A stretch of DNA of 64,000 nucleotides from Volutella citrinella. Lineage: Eukaryota; Ascomycota; Sordariomycetes; Hypocreales; Nectriaceae. The position numbers and the translations under genes are program-made. Location of the stretch: the NCBI GenBank assembly GCA_034401135.1, contig JAWZSP010000010.1, positions 682,001-746,000 on the forward strand, in the 5' to 3' direction. The notes beneath the pieces are model-generated. The model was not told the DNA's origin, ran no database searches, and saw only the letters and a program-made list of their open reading frames with translations. How positions within the stretch are numbered: the stretch's first letter is position 1; every line of letters starts with the position of its first letter. Below are positions 1 through 9,690 of the stretch, one piece after another.

Positions 1-1
1 G

Positions 2-100
2 GCCATTATTGGCGCAGTATGGTTGGACAGCCAACGGGATGATCAGGCAACTCGGGAAGTCATCAATCGTATGGGAATATCGCTCGGGGATGTAGCCTAG
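2..100 (+). CDS. RNase III-domain protein, 3' end only
   Basis: The gene enters from the left edge; only the last 32 codons and a TAG stop are in the window. The peptide AIIGAVWLDS followed by an acidic stretch, ATREV and a final RMG matches the second half of the RNase III catalytic domain, where the block A-I-I-G-A-V-(Y/W)-L-D follows the catalytic glutamate. That glutamate would lie just outside the window. RNase III proteins cut double-stranded RNA. No double-stranded RNA-binding domain follows, so this is either a one-domain fungal RNase III-like protein or a truncated copy. Downstream sequence to about 690 holds no gene I can support. Family assignment rests on a short motif only. Confidence 0.5.
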   Translation, partial: AIIGAVWLDSQRDDQATREVINRMGISLGDVA

Positions 101-695
101 CAACAAGCCGCGGCGGAGGGGATATGGCGGGCGCGGCACTATGCAAAGCTATCGCATTTTTGCTCCGTGCCCCCTTTGACGTTGTGCCTGGCGTACTACA
201 CCGAATGCGGCCAACAAAGTTGGCGTCAATCCTTTTTCAGGTGCAGCTTCTAAGGATCAGCGCTTCGGCGTTCCTCGGCCAAGGCATATTATCTGCGTCC
301 GATCTTGTGACGTGATCTCCGGCGTGAAACAGCATCCGAAGCCTTCTACATCCCTACTATGGCACGAGTACGTTTTTTTTTCTGCAACCTCAGAGGCGAT
401 GCTAACAATACAGTATTAGAATCATATCAGAAGCGATTGATGGATCCGTTACACTCACTGAAACAGATTCTGGAACCTTCGCCCGCTTCTGCGAGTTTGC
501 ATATACTGGAGACTATTCCGCAGAGAGGTTCCAACAACGTTCAGACTATCAGGCCCCTGCACTTTCGAGCCCTTCGAGTGACATTCTCATTCCTTCTCCA
601 CCTAGGAAATAGGAGTTTTGAAATACCATCCTAACAAGCGTGTGAAACAAATAACTATTCACTGCCATAGTTTTGGTGTTGGTCAAAGGTTGTGA
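101..695. other. No gene recognised
   Basis: About 600 bases of normal base composition between the RNase III fragment and the next minus-strand reading frame. Short open frames exist on the plus strand, but they show no domain, splice structure or low-complexity pattern that I can defend. Confidence 0.5.
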
Positions 696-1220
696 CTAAA
701 AGTGTGCGAGTGAAACATGCTTCGAGTACTCTTCGAAATCTAAAAATGTAAAGCTACACTCAGGCAGAAGGCATAACGTTGGATTGTCGTCAGACACTGC
801 TGAGTTCTGAGTGTTGCGCTTAGTGTCCTTCAGCTCCACATTTTGCATGCTCTGGTGAAGTTGCTCCACATTCCCATCAAGAGCACTATCCTTTGCTTCC
901 AAGGTAATATTTCTCCGGTCTTGATATTGTCCATTGGCCATGCCATCAGCTATCAACGTAGCTGAATGCTGATGCCCATAGTCTAGTCGCGGTGATCCAT
1001 CACGTGGAAGTGCAGGGAGCAACACAGGCCGTTCGCGATTCGTCTTAAGACCTTTGGGCTTGAGGCAGGAGGGATGAATCCCGTTGCACCTACGCCTCCT
1101 TCGTCGGCAGGAAGTACAAGCCACCCTTGTACCGCTCCGCTTAGCGGTCGATGTAGTGCTTTGCTTGGGTGGACACGGTAAGCGGGTGGCACTATCAGAT
1201 AGCGGGATTGTTGCTCCCAT
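696..1220 (-). CDS. Small protein with partial zinc cluster and C-terminal C2H2 finger
   Basis: Intronless frame of about 174 codons if the ATG at 1220 is used; the frame stays open further upstream to 1652, so the start is uncertain. Near residue 33 the sequence RVACTSCRRRRRRCNGIHPSC has the first four ligands of a Zn(II)2Cys6 cluster (C-x2-C-x6-C-x5-C) and the basic linker, but the fifth and sixth cysteines are missing; the chain continues KPKGLKTNRE instead. The extreme C-terminus, CLLPECSFTF then EYSKHVSLAHF, fits a C2H2 zinc finger (C-x4-C-x12-H-x4-H). A fungal regulator is the likely ancestry; with an incomplete cluster it may be a decayed or repurposed DNA-binding protein, or an unrecognised intron may hide the missing cysteines. 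No linked target genes. Confidence 0.42.
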   Translation of the reverse strand: MGATIPLSDSATRLPCPPKQSTTSTAKRSGTRVACTSCRRRRRRCNGIHPSCLKPKGLKTNRERPVLLPALPRDGSPRLDYGHQHSATLIADGMANGQYQDRRNITLEAKDSALDGNVEQLHQSMQNVELKDTKRNTQNSAVSDDNPTLCLLPECSFTFLDFEEYSKHVSLAHF

Positions 1221-2450
1221 CTCCGCTAGGTGCGACCGTCGGCATTCAAATCTTGTCTCGGTGGTTAGTTTAATGTCCACAGAATCTTTGTATGGCAGAG
1301 CCCAAGTCAGGAGCAAGGCCCAACATTCTAGTGAGGGGTGATGAGAAGCCAAAAGTGATAAAAATGTCAACCAAAGACATACATTTAGGCCCATACCGCA
1401 CTCTTCTTGCATAGCAAGGTCAATTTCGTCGATTTCCCATGCGTTGGTGGGCTTAGGAGTGAAGTGAAGCTTGCGACGCCATGCGACGAGTTGCCCAAAG
1501 CCCACACCAACCGCCATTTTCTGTGTCTCAAAGTGGCCCTTCCTTTGCAAGTTAAGGCAGTCGCCACGTCCGACTGAAGCGCGCCGCAGGAAGCGCTGGG
1601 GCCAAGAGCGGCCGAATAGGGGCGTCGGTGCCGGGGGGCGAGGCGAAAGCACTTCTGCGTCACGTTGCGGGTCCTATAGCTTGCCTCTCTATGGACTGAG
1701 GTACAGGTAAGGGCGGCGCCGCACAAGGAGTACAGCGGCATGTGGCTCTACTGTACATGGCCGCAAAGAACACCAAGCTGACCTGGATGCGACCTCGGCT
1801 CGAAGGCATGCTGGAGAAGTGACACAGAGACCGGAAGCAGGCCGTTGACGAGAGCTACCCCAGTCCAGAGGCCACTTATATCGATATCGGCCGCTAGGGT
1901 AGGGTACTGCTCTGACGCCGGTGCTGCCTGGATAAGCTGTGGCGCGGCAGATGTCAAGGCCCTCAAGGGCCGCCGGGCGCCGATCACGCGGACGACAAAT
2001 CCATTTGTGACCCTTCGCGATTCCCGGTGAATGACGGTGACGCCTCAGTCGGAGAGCTGAGGGCTCAAGAGCGGACTCGTCTATGGCCAGTTCTATGATC
2101 AAGGTGCCATTTGATGCCGCAAAGCAGTATCCCTTCCAGAACCGGCACACGGAGAGCATGTTACTCGATCCGTCCTACCTCCGCGGCCAGTCGACGAGGC
2201 AGGAGCTGCGGACTAGTAGCGTGGTGCAGCATAGGGTAGGCCAGTCCGTAGGTCCGAACTGTTCCCTTCTGTGTCTTAATGGCAAGGTCCAGCGACTGAA
2301 CGCCTGACGTTATGAGACGGCAATTCATCGCAAATGGAAGATCAGAGTCGAGACCCACGACTCCCGATCACGAGCCCAACCCCGACCCGGCCGCTGTGGC
2401 TTTGTATTAGGGACTGGCTCATCTGTTTCCAACTACCTTCACCCTGTTTA
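1221..2450. other. Decayed sequence without recognisable gene
   Basis: Overlapping short frames run on both strands, mostly on the minus strand between 1690 and 2360. I could not join them into a protein of a known family. GC is similar to the flanks, so this is more likely old coding or intergenic sequence than the AT-rich repeat material seen further right. Confidence 0.4.
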
Positions 2451-3345
2451 TCACTGGCAACATGCATCTTCTTCGACAGCAGCACAAGCCAGAATCACCG
2501 AACGCAGCCACGGCCAATACTCCCCTTCCACCCATTTGCGCAAGACTTGCATGGCGTGCACGATTTGGTGATGCCCAGCGTCGTGCTGGTTGATCCGAGC
2601 GAGATACCCCTCCAGAGTTTTAACATGGCTTTCGACTCGGGTGGTGATGATGAAGTGCCATTCGTGCCCCGTAGTGAAGAGCGCGGGAATGAACTCTGGT
2701 AGCGAGACCCTGCTGCTGCTACTTTGGCCTTGCGCAGCACCACGCCGGTCAGGGCTGGGCACGACAGTCGTGCTGCTAGGGGTCATCGAAGATGTCGATG
2801 TCATATCTTTTCACAAAGTTGCTTCGGCCCGTGCGCATAGCTCCTGCGAAAATGTCCAGCGGGCTCTCTCCCAAACGCCAATTTGTAGGGTCGCGCCATC
2901 CAGCCCCTCGCTTGGCTTCTTGGTCTCGATCGAAATGGCGATAGGCTGCTCACGCATGCACATAAAATCGGTGTGGTTGATGACCATCTTGCGCAGGGAG
3001 TCGATGGCCTCACGAGCCGGAGCGTCAGTAGGAGGGGCTGAGGCATAGGCAAAAGTCGGCTCGTTTTGAGGATATCGGCGCCGATGCTGCATACTTGGGA
3101 ATTAGAGATGCAGTAGAGCTAGGAGAATCAACAGTTGCTGCATGAAAGGATATCAGGGAAGGAAAGGCACTCTTACTAGTCCCAGAACCGCACCAATTCG
3201 CCGGTCTCATCCATATCTTCTGGTCGCAGAGCCATCTTGAGCAGCACCTGGTGGACTTCTAAATTCCAGGTGGCTTCGGGGCAGCCTCGCACAGAACATT
3301 CAGTAGCATGCTTTATATCACCCTACACCCAGCTCTGGAACACAA
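2451..3345 (-). pseudogene. Fungal PD-(D/E)XK nuclease-like protein, copy 1 (broken)
   Basis: Reads on the minus strand as the C-terminal two thirds of the fungal PD-(D/E)XK nuclease-like family (Pfam PDDEXK_12, named from memory). Ordered landmarks: PEATWNLEVH near 3260; an intron at 3119-3176 with donor GTAAGAG and acceptor CTCCTAG joining FWD to YSTASLIPKY; SSKRADFC; then in another frame VINHTDF, the catalytic-type motif AISIETKK (E-x-K), LQIGVWE; and finally TTGHEWHFIITTR and a C-terminal VLRKWVEGEYWPWLR. Two lesions are visible: a one-base frameshift after ADFCLCLSP (an extra C in a CCCC run near 3040) and an in-frame TGA at 2811-2813 (CGA to TGA would be a single C-to-T change). The N-terminus is missing where an HMG-box fragment begins on the opposite strand. 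Family members are often numerous, strain-variable genes; their function is not established. Confidence 0.74.
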
Positions 3346-3396
3346 GCCCTCGATGCAAACAGCCTCTTGTGTTCCTTGACAGAGCAAACAATTGAC

Positions 3397-3534
3397 CAAA
3401 TAAAGCGCCCATTGAATGCCTTTATGCTCTATCGCAATGCTCACCAGAATGTTGCAGAGAAACAATGCACCCAGGAAGAGCCTAATCACCAAGATGTCTC
3501 CAAGATCTGTGCCGTTAAATTGTCTGATTGGATC
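3397..3534 (+). pseudogene. HMG-box fragment, MATA-HMG type
   Basis: A frame of about 46 codons reads IKRPLNAFMLYRNAHQNV, then NHQDVSKICAVKLSDW. This is the N-terminal half of an HMG box of the fungal mating-type kind: PRPLNxFMLYR..., NHQxVSKI and the conserved tryptophan are all in place, closest in style to MAT1-1-3/MATA-HMG proteins. After the tryptophan the sequence has a GTGCGT donor-like hexamer, the place where an intron interrupts many MAT HMG boxes, but nothing resembling the second half of the box follows; the region from 3569 is occupied by an unrelated hydrolase fragment on the other strand. It is therefore a detached exon or a pseudogene, not a mating-type locus. HMG-box proteins bend DNA and act in the nucleus. 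Confidence 0.58.
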
Positions 3535-3568
3535 GTGCGTTTCTCATGTCATTTAACTCTACAGGGGT

Positions 3569-3787
3569 CTATAGGGGTCGGAGCGGGCCCCGTTCCGCCT
3601 TGTACAGGATCCGCCAGGAGCTCGGAAGGACCCTCTGAGCCCACGAGTAACTGTCGTAGATGTCTCTGACCGGGCCTTCAAAAATTGACACATTGGGACA
3701 ATGGCGGTAGTCGGGAACGACAACAACAAAGCCCAAGCCCAATGCGAGGGACTTCGAGTATGGCATCGCGGCTGGCTCTAATTGCAT
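3569..3787 (-). pseudogene. Alpha/beta-hydrolase fragment (esterase/lipase type)
   Basis: Minus-strand frame of 72 codons. The stretch ALGLGFVVVVPDYRHCPN followed by FEGPVRDIYDSYSWAQ resembles the segment just after the oxyanion-hole HGGG motif in the GDXG esterase/lipase group, where a hydrophobic strand ends in PDYRL-P and leads into a helix with a D..(A)W pattern. Neither the HGGG motif, the nucleophile elbow nor the remaining triad is present, so this is an internal piece cut on both sides: the HMG-box fragment abuts its 3' end and AT-rich decayed sequence follows its 5' end. Confidence 0.45.
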
Positions 3788-3906
3788 CTTGCGCGAAGAC
3801 CTATATATGCCCTTTCAATCACATAGGCATTACATAATATTCACTCGATGTTATAAATATAAAGTTGTAAGCATAAAGACAATATAGTCATTGTCCTTTG
3901 AGATCA

Positions 3907-4842
3907 TTACGACTTAGCAATACTAGCACGGATACAGTCTAAGCAAGTTGAAGCACTCTTATATATAGGCATTAACTTTCCTTCTAATATTTCATCAAAA
4001 GTAGGAGCTTCATGATAGTAGCTTCTGTAAGGGTTACAGTAGTACTTTTTTGCTATATTATTTGTTTTAACCGCTTTCATTCTGTGGATGATATCTAGAA
4101 TTAGCACTCTAATCATCTCCAAAGGACCGTAGTCTTATTTTAGTTAACCATACTCCTCGCCAAACTCTTTGCTCCAGCCGCACTCACAGCTAGAACTGGC
4201 CCATCCGTATATAAGGTTGCTTAATTCAGCTCTCATTCAAGTTCTTCGCTCTGACATTTGATCTAGATACGTTAGTGTTACCTTTTAGTCGAGAAAATCC
4301 TCTATTAGATCATACAAATAATTCTCCAAGGTATATGCCTACTAATAACTTAGTCATCTATAAGTGCTTCGAATATCTCATCATAGCAAGTTACCATATC
4401 GAGACTGCGAGCCATAACAGCGTCCTTATCACAAAATAATAGGGCAGCAGTCATCAGGTATGCCATTTCAACCATGTTCTCGTCCCCTCTAGGCTATAGC
4501 CACTGAGCAGAAATAAACCTAAGCGCAATGACCAAATCGTACTTATCTACTATAATTACGACTTCAAGTACTTCTAAAGCAGCCAAACTCTCTGAAACCA
4601 TCGTGTTTTAGTAATAGAGAATATAGTAGACTAGGCGCATCGCGCTAGGGTTATCCTCTGGTAAGGAGATATCCTGTAGCCAAGATAGAGACCTGCTTCT
4701 GTTTCTAGTCTATTTAGGACTTAGTATAGCTTTAAAGATATCAGAGGCGCAGCTTAGGCACGGGGAATAAGCAACGATATGCATCTGCTCGGGGCCAACT
4801 CGAAGGACAACATCACCTTGGATGGAGAATTCCACAGCCGGG
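3907..4842 (-). pseudogene. BTB/POZ-domain protein, RIP-mutated
   Basis: Reading the minus strand from 4842 in one frame gives FSIQGDVVLRVGPEQMHI, AYSPCLSCAS and IFKAIL, the start of a BTB/POZ fold, then LPEDNPSAM, ALEVLEVVIIVDKYDLVIAL and ENMVEMAYLMTAALLF. This matches the fungal BTB proteins whose C-terminal half has a Cys-rich CECGWSKEFGEEYG segment and ends in CLDCIRASIAKS. The frame survives through several in-frame TAG, TAA and TAG-type stops, as expected if CAG/CAA/TGG codons were converted by C-to-T or G-to-A changes. The 5' end stops at 4842, exactly where a fragment of MITE-A begins, so the insertion or a rearrangement at it removed the N-terminus. BTB proteins usually mediate protein-protein contacts; this one cannot be expressed whole. 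Confidence 0.68.
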
Positions 4843-4843
4843 T

Positions 4844-4917
4844 TATATCGTCCATTTCTTGCACTTCAAAGACTTGCGCATAGAGTGGACACCGGAAAGT
4901 GGTTTTGCCCATAACAG
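4844..4917 (+). mobile_element. MITE-A, 3'-terminal fragment
   Basis: The last 74 bases match the right end of the 245-bp MITE-A element: ATCGTCCATTTCTTGCAC, the AGAGTGGACACC block and the terminal inverted repeat ending GCCCATAACAG before TA. The left part is missing and the truncated side abuts the BTB pseudogene. Confidence 0.7.
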
Positions 4918-5127
4918 TAAGATAATGCCCTTATATATATAGCTTATATAGTGCAAAATTAGCTAGGCAATTAAAGCAAGGAATATAGGATTAAATTAGT
5001 AGACTAGCTGGCATATTCCTCTAACTTAAATCTAATTAAAAATCTATAGAAATTACTTAAAGAGGGCATTTATAAGCTATATCCGCATCTCGCGTTTCTT
5101 CTAAAAACAGAGGTATCGCTTTTACAG

Positions 5128-5253
5128 CTCTAATAAGCTATAATAAAGGTATGGCATAATTTAGAGGAGGAGGTCCTTGAGAAGCTAATTTCATCAATAC
5201 CAGACTGTATAAAGGCAGTAGTTAACGCAGAGAGATAGTATACTAAATATTAA
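5128..5253 (+). pseudogene. Tc1/mariner-pogo type transposase, C-terminal remnant
   Basis: One frame reads AIIKVWHNLEEEVLEKLIS, SIPDCIKAVVNAER, a TAG, then YTKY and a TAA stop. This is the characteristic tail of fungal Tc1-like transposases, in which a W..I..E.L..L..SMP.R..AVI.A.G block precedes a final (H/Y)TKY. Stops upstream in the same frame (TAA TAA) and the TAG before YTKY are explained by C-to-T changes in CAA or G-to-A in TGG, so the copy was RIP-mutated. The DDE catalytic residues are not readable upstream. It lies 200 bases from a MITE-A fragment, and a Tc1-type enzyme is the expected mobiliser of an element with TA duplications, but no shared terminal repeat was found here. Confidence 0.5.
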
Positions 5254-6440
5254 TAGATATTTAGCATTACTACTATAGACCCTAATTAATTACTATCTAA
5301 TATAAAAATGAATTTACTATTAAATTAGGCGAGAAATCGCGGCTGCGCGCAATAGTATCTAAATTATAACCTTACAGTAGGGCGATTAGATCGTTATTTT
5401 TGTCCAGTCACTGTAGTCAAGCCACTGGGTATCCCTGTCATATTTAGCACATAGCTAGGGGGGGCGATAGCCTTGTTCTCTCCTAGGCAGGGGCCCCTTG
5501 GGGTCTAAATTACAGTAAGCAGGAAGATTCCTTAGGGCTTTTTAGATACACCTATCCATTTTGGGCGCCCTTTGCAAGGAACGTTCTGTATAGATCTTTT
5601 CAGCCATAGTGCAGCAGCGCACACAGCTACCCTACACTAAATATCCACTACCTACTAATTCACCTACTTTTAGCTCTTTCCTGGCTAAAATCACCTAGGC
5701 TATATAATAGATTTTATTAGTAAAGGTATATAATAATAGGCCATACTCCTTAGGATAATATATTCAGAGTCATAGATCTCTTAATAAACTTATATATATA
5801 TACTATAATAAGTTTAATAACTGACTTTTATAAAGAAAGACAAAGAAGTATATATAGAAAGGGTCCCTTTACGCTATATAAAGTATCTAATATCAGTTAG
5901 AAACCAGCAGGCTTTAAAATCATCTAGTCTATACTCTTTAATTATTATTTAGATAATAATAGGAATTATATAAGTAGCATCCTTTAATCTTACCAGTAAT
6001 ATCAGGAGGCTGTGTTAATCGGGCTGAGATCTAGTATAGGAGTAAAACCGATAAGGCTATAAGAATTAATAAAATGACTAGATAAGATTGGGCTGGATGT
6101 AGATGTACTAGAAATAGAGTGAAGTATCTAAAATTCAAGCCTATGCTAGTAATAGAGCTTAGGAATGGCTCCGGCACTATATGACACCGTCTATCCTGGA
6201 TATCACAACATCCCCTGACCTTTTCCTACACTGTTCATTCTCAGATTCTTACTGATACTTAGGGCGAGAAACCGCGTTGAATGACATGACATAGTTGGAG
6301 CTATTGCGGTATGCGCGCCAATGGTATATGTATGCAGGCAATATGACTGGGTGTGACACCACTCTTGCAATGCAAAGCGAAGCTAATTTCGATTGAGTTC
6401 TCGGTTATTAGAGGCCCTTCGCGCACTTAGCTTGATCCGC
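5254..6440. other. AT-rich, RIP-like decayed repeat sequence
   Basis: Stops are dense in all frames and TA-rich runs alternate with short GC-richer islands (for example 5455-5510 and 6160-6320). The composition matches the mutated BTB and transposase stretch to its left, so this is probably the rest of one or more inactivated transposons. No terminal repeats were identified. Confidence 0.5.
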
Positions 6441-6458
6441 GTTTTCTATACTTTCATC

Positions 6459-7041
6459 CTACGCCTCTTGGCCACAAAGCACAGCAGGAATCTTATTCCA
6501 GGTTTCAACAACCGACCCCATGAAGACTTCCCCGCTTTCAGTTATGCTGAGAAGGTTTAATTGAGTGGTGAAATGCACCACGCATTTGCCGATGGTCCAC
6601 GAAGTATCTGGAGGGAGCGGTCAGTCAGAATAGCGGCCTATGCCGGGCTGCTTCACCAGCGCACACTGGGACACCATCGGGCACCAAAATGCATTGCACA
6701 AGTCGACATCATTTGAAACGGGAGCCGCCATGGTTGGGTTTCGAGGCTCCTAACCGATCCTACAAGCACACCCTGAAATCACTTTACGATTTCCTTAGTA
6801 ATACAAGCGACAAGCCCACCTGGGCTCCACGAATATCTCTCGCCCACAAACTGGCAATATCGCTCTTCGATTTATATACCGCTGGGCTCTCCATAATGAA
6901 GTATCTAGCAACAAGATCCTGCTTTGTCATGAGCAAACGTACGGCAAAGAGGTCCCTCATCTGTCTGGTGCTTAGTTCATTCAGCCGCACTGCCACCCAA
7001 TGCGTCCAAACGCGTCCAAACTGTATCTGACCGATAGCCAA
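6459..7041 (-). pseudogene. Unidentified coding remnant
   Basis: Two minus-strand stretches look protein-like. From 7041 an 85-codon frame contains MRDLFAVRLLMTKQDLVARY and SDIASLWARDIRGAQVGL. From about 6604 another frame reads TIGKCVVHFTTQLNLLSITE, SGEVFMGSVVETWNKIPAVL and ends at a stop at 6459. They may be parts of one gene separated by decay or introns. No family recognised; no catalytic motif seen. Confidence 0.28.
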
Positions 7042-7702
7042 TCGATGCTACGCTGGGCGCCACAGATATCATGGACTCAGAGAGTTTCGCCAGATCTGAC
7101 CAACTCTAAGGATTGAGGAAGCTGTAGATCTACTGCTGCTTTTCGCTATAGGGCTGACTCAGGCTGCACGCGAATTTGGACTGGTAAAATCATCGCAGGG
7201 CTACCCGTGAGGGAGGAACGCTTACCGTCAAGGCAGCAATCGAGGGTGCGGTAGCCAATGGCAAGCCCCTAACCGCGAGGCCGGCGGTAGCCTGCACAGA
7301 CTACCAACAGCCTCGACAAGGGTCCAAGTCGTGCCATTGGTCGAGAGGCCAGGTGGGTCCACGACAGGGGGCTTAGACAACCATTCCTAGACTACCAAAT
7401 CTCCCAAGACCGAACTTTTTGCATTCCTCAGCTACCCCCTTTAATCCATCATCTGGATCTGTTCCCAAAAAAAGGAAGTGGTTCTACTATACTACTACTA
7501 CAGCAACGCCTTCTAGACCAGCTCACTCGATTTCAGGTAGCCATCGGCTCTAGTGCGTGCAGAATTGGCTAACCCTAACACAAACCCTAAGGGTTAGGTA
7601 GAGTGTGAAGGCAAGGCTGGGCTTACGACAAAAGGCCCAGGGGCCAACGAGCAGGTATGAAGGGGGCAAGGAAGAAGGAGCAGAAGGAGATGATGGCGAT
7701 AG
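7042..7702. other. No gene recognised; telomere-like hexamers
   Basis: Normal-GC sequence upstream of the OrsD-type frame. It contains AACCCTAAC and, a few bases on, AACCCTAAGGGTTAGG near 7580, two short telomere-like motifs meeting head to head, and a run of nine G at 7702-7710 right at the start of the following open frame. Confidence 0.4.
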
Positions 7703-8821
7703 GGGGGGGGCGGATATAGCAATGCGGGGTCTCATGATTGGCTACGTTACCACGAGAGCAGCCAGGCCCTGATATGTCGATTACACGGCTATGCAGTGAC
7801 AAAACTCAAGAGTCATCTCCAGGCCCAGCACGCCGATCTAAGCAGCGACGCTCGGAAGGCTATCTTGGCTGCGTATGCCGGTCTACAACTGAAGCGGCCG
7901 CCAAATAACGACTTTCGCCACGGACCATCCAACCCAAGGCCGCCCATCGAGGGCCTGCCTGTACGCCATGGGTTCGTCTGCGACCTCTGCGAGTTCCTCA
8001 CCCTCAGCTGGAAGTGTCTCAGGGTGCATAGGAACAGGGAACACGGGGAAAAGAGAACCAAGGGTGACGCGAAGCCTCAGCCCAGCGCCAGGCTGCAGAC
8101 ATTTTTTACCCGACCTATGTCGGCCATCCATTACTTCTGCGTCACTGCCGGAGGGGAGGGTGAAGAGGAAGAGGAAGAGAAAGAGGCAGCGGCCACTCCG
8201 GGAGGAAGCCGGGAGCACTCTAAGATAATTGCCAGTATCAAGGAACAGTGGGCGCACGACCAGAGCCAGCAAGAAGAGATACAGAAGGTTCTCGCCGACG
8301 GAGCCGCGAAGCACGAGATCACGAACTGGCTGAAGCGCTCTGGCTGGACCGCACACTTCGTGGGACGGGATCTCAGCGAGATATATCTCAGCAGTCGAAT
8401 GCCGGGCCCGGAAGACGAACTACGCCGGCTAGTTGCCGCCACCGACCGGATGTTCTTCGACCGCTGCATAGGCGGACTCCAGAGCATGCCTCTCATGACG
8501 CGCCTGCTGCTGGCCAGCCCTCACCCGGAGGACGCCCATAGCCGGCCGTTCGGTCCGCTACAGGAGAAGACCAGCATGAATCGATACCTCGCGTTCTGGA
8601 AGCGGTTCCTGTGCTACTGTCTCAACGCCCTTCCGCTGGACGTTGACACGCTGCGGGAGAAGCACGGCTTTACCTTCACCGCCGGCCAGAGAAGCAGCCT
8701 CGAGCGACTGTGGGAGCATCTGCAGGACGGCCTGCATCTCAACGGGAACGGATCCATGATGATGACGCGGGACGCCGCCGTCATGTTCAGGTCCGATCTT
8801 CAGCCACTTAAGCAAGCGTGA
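7703..8821 (+). pseudogene. OrsD-type C2H2/BED zinc-finger protein, 5' part only
   Basis: Open for 373 codons from the stop at 7700-7702 to TGA at 8821, with no good ATG at the start; coding signal begins around QALICRLHGYAVTKLKSHL (7760-7815), the usual first zinc-binding segment of this family, with the histidine pair in LKSHLQAQH. A second finger-like unit CDLCEFLTLSWKCLRVHRNREH lies near residue 95. Downstream come LQTFFTRP, WLKRSGWTAHFVGRDL and NRYLAFWKRFLCYC, the order seen in the N-terminal part of long fungal proteins (usually over 1000 residues) with an OrsD/DUF3505 domain, some linked to helicase-like subtelomeric genes. An acidic EEEEEE run interrupts the middle. Here the frame ends 36 bases before a MITE-A copy, so the rest of the gene is lost; the N-terminus may also lie in a missing exon. 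Confidence 0.64.
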
Positions 8822-8857
8822 TATTGATTCATTTATCCGCACTTGCAGCAATGCGTA

Positions 8858-9102
8858 CTGTTATGAGCAAAAACAGCTTCCTTTGATCAATATGTGTTTT
8901 GAACAAAAGCGCCTCATAACTATAGTATAGAAGTTGGTCCACTCTAGCCATGCGTCTATGATTAGCTAACAACAGCGAATGCGGCCTCATAATTTCTGAT
9001 TTGACGGCGTGCGCAAAATTTCTTAGTATATATCGTCCATTTCTTGCACCTCAAAGACTTGCGCATAGAGTGGACACCGGAAGATGGTTTTGCTCATAAC
9101 AG
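8858..9102 (+). mobile_element. MITE-A, complete copy (245 bp)
   Basis: Begins CTGTTATGAGCAAAAACAGC and ends in the inverted counterpart GGTTTTGCTCATAACAG, flanked on both sides by TA (8856-8857 and 9103-9104), the duplication expected from a Tc1/mariner-type insertion. It separates the truncated OrsD-type gene from the truncated PD-(D/E)XK pseudogene. No coding capacity. Confidence 0.8.
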
Positions 9103-9111
9103 TACAAGTTT

Positions 9112-9690
9112 AATGATTGTCTGTATGACAGCCTCTGTTCACAGGTGCCTATCTGCAGTTTTGCTATGTCGGACTGGTCGCCGCGCTTCGTCTCGATGGG
9201 CAGTGCAGAAATTGGCCAGGGTCGGTCTGGTTGATGGACAGCCCGGGGCGGTTATAGCAGAGCATGTTGACGGCGAGCGCACAACGACGCAGAAGTCGAC
9301 CATCTTGGACGCGCGGCGCTCTGCAGCTTGTAGGCCGACAGGATCTGGGCCGAGGGGCAGTAGCGAAAGTCGACTAGTCGTTGTTCCAGGAGGCCTCGGG
9401 CTCCCTGTCGGTTTCGCACTCGCCGGCTCGATTCACTAGGCTCTGGACCCAGTCGAATGACGGCAGGTGAGATGTGATCAAGACACCAAGGCCAGCGCGG
9501 ACCCTTCGGAAGACCTCGACGCGCCAAAAGCCAATGAAGGGCTTTACACGGCGGTCTGTGCCGCTGTAGCCGGGAGGATCTGAAGCCAAGATGTGATATA
9601 GTAGTACCTGTCGGTCTAGGCCGGATAGACCTCTAGGTGCGTGATTACGGCCAATCACTGCCATTATCAGTCTTCGTCCCAACAAGGTGG
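9112..9690 (-). pseudogene. Fungal PD-(D/E)XK nuclease-like protein, copy 2 (broken)
   Basis: Minus-strand remnants of the same family as copies at 2.5-3.3 and 35.5-36.1 kb. In order: VRAGLGVLITSHLP and ECETDREPEASWNND (family block E..EASWN), then in a shifted frame VDFRYCPSAQILSAYKL, then SKMVDFCVVV, LSINQTDPG and finally LPIETKRGDQSDIAKLQIGT, which keeps the catalytic-type E-x-K. At least three frame changes and one stop separate these blocks, so it is a pseudogene. The C-terminal third, with the GHDW and WPW blocks seen in copy 1, is missing; the frame runs out about ten bases from the MITE-A copy. Probably the same role as the other copies, which is unknown. Confidence 0.68.

Noticed and set aside
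7560..7600. Telomere-like hexamers meeting head to head
   Set aside because: Two short units only, in normal-GC sequence; too little to propose a telomere fusion.
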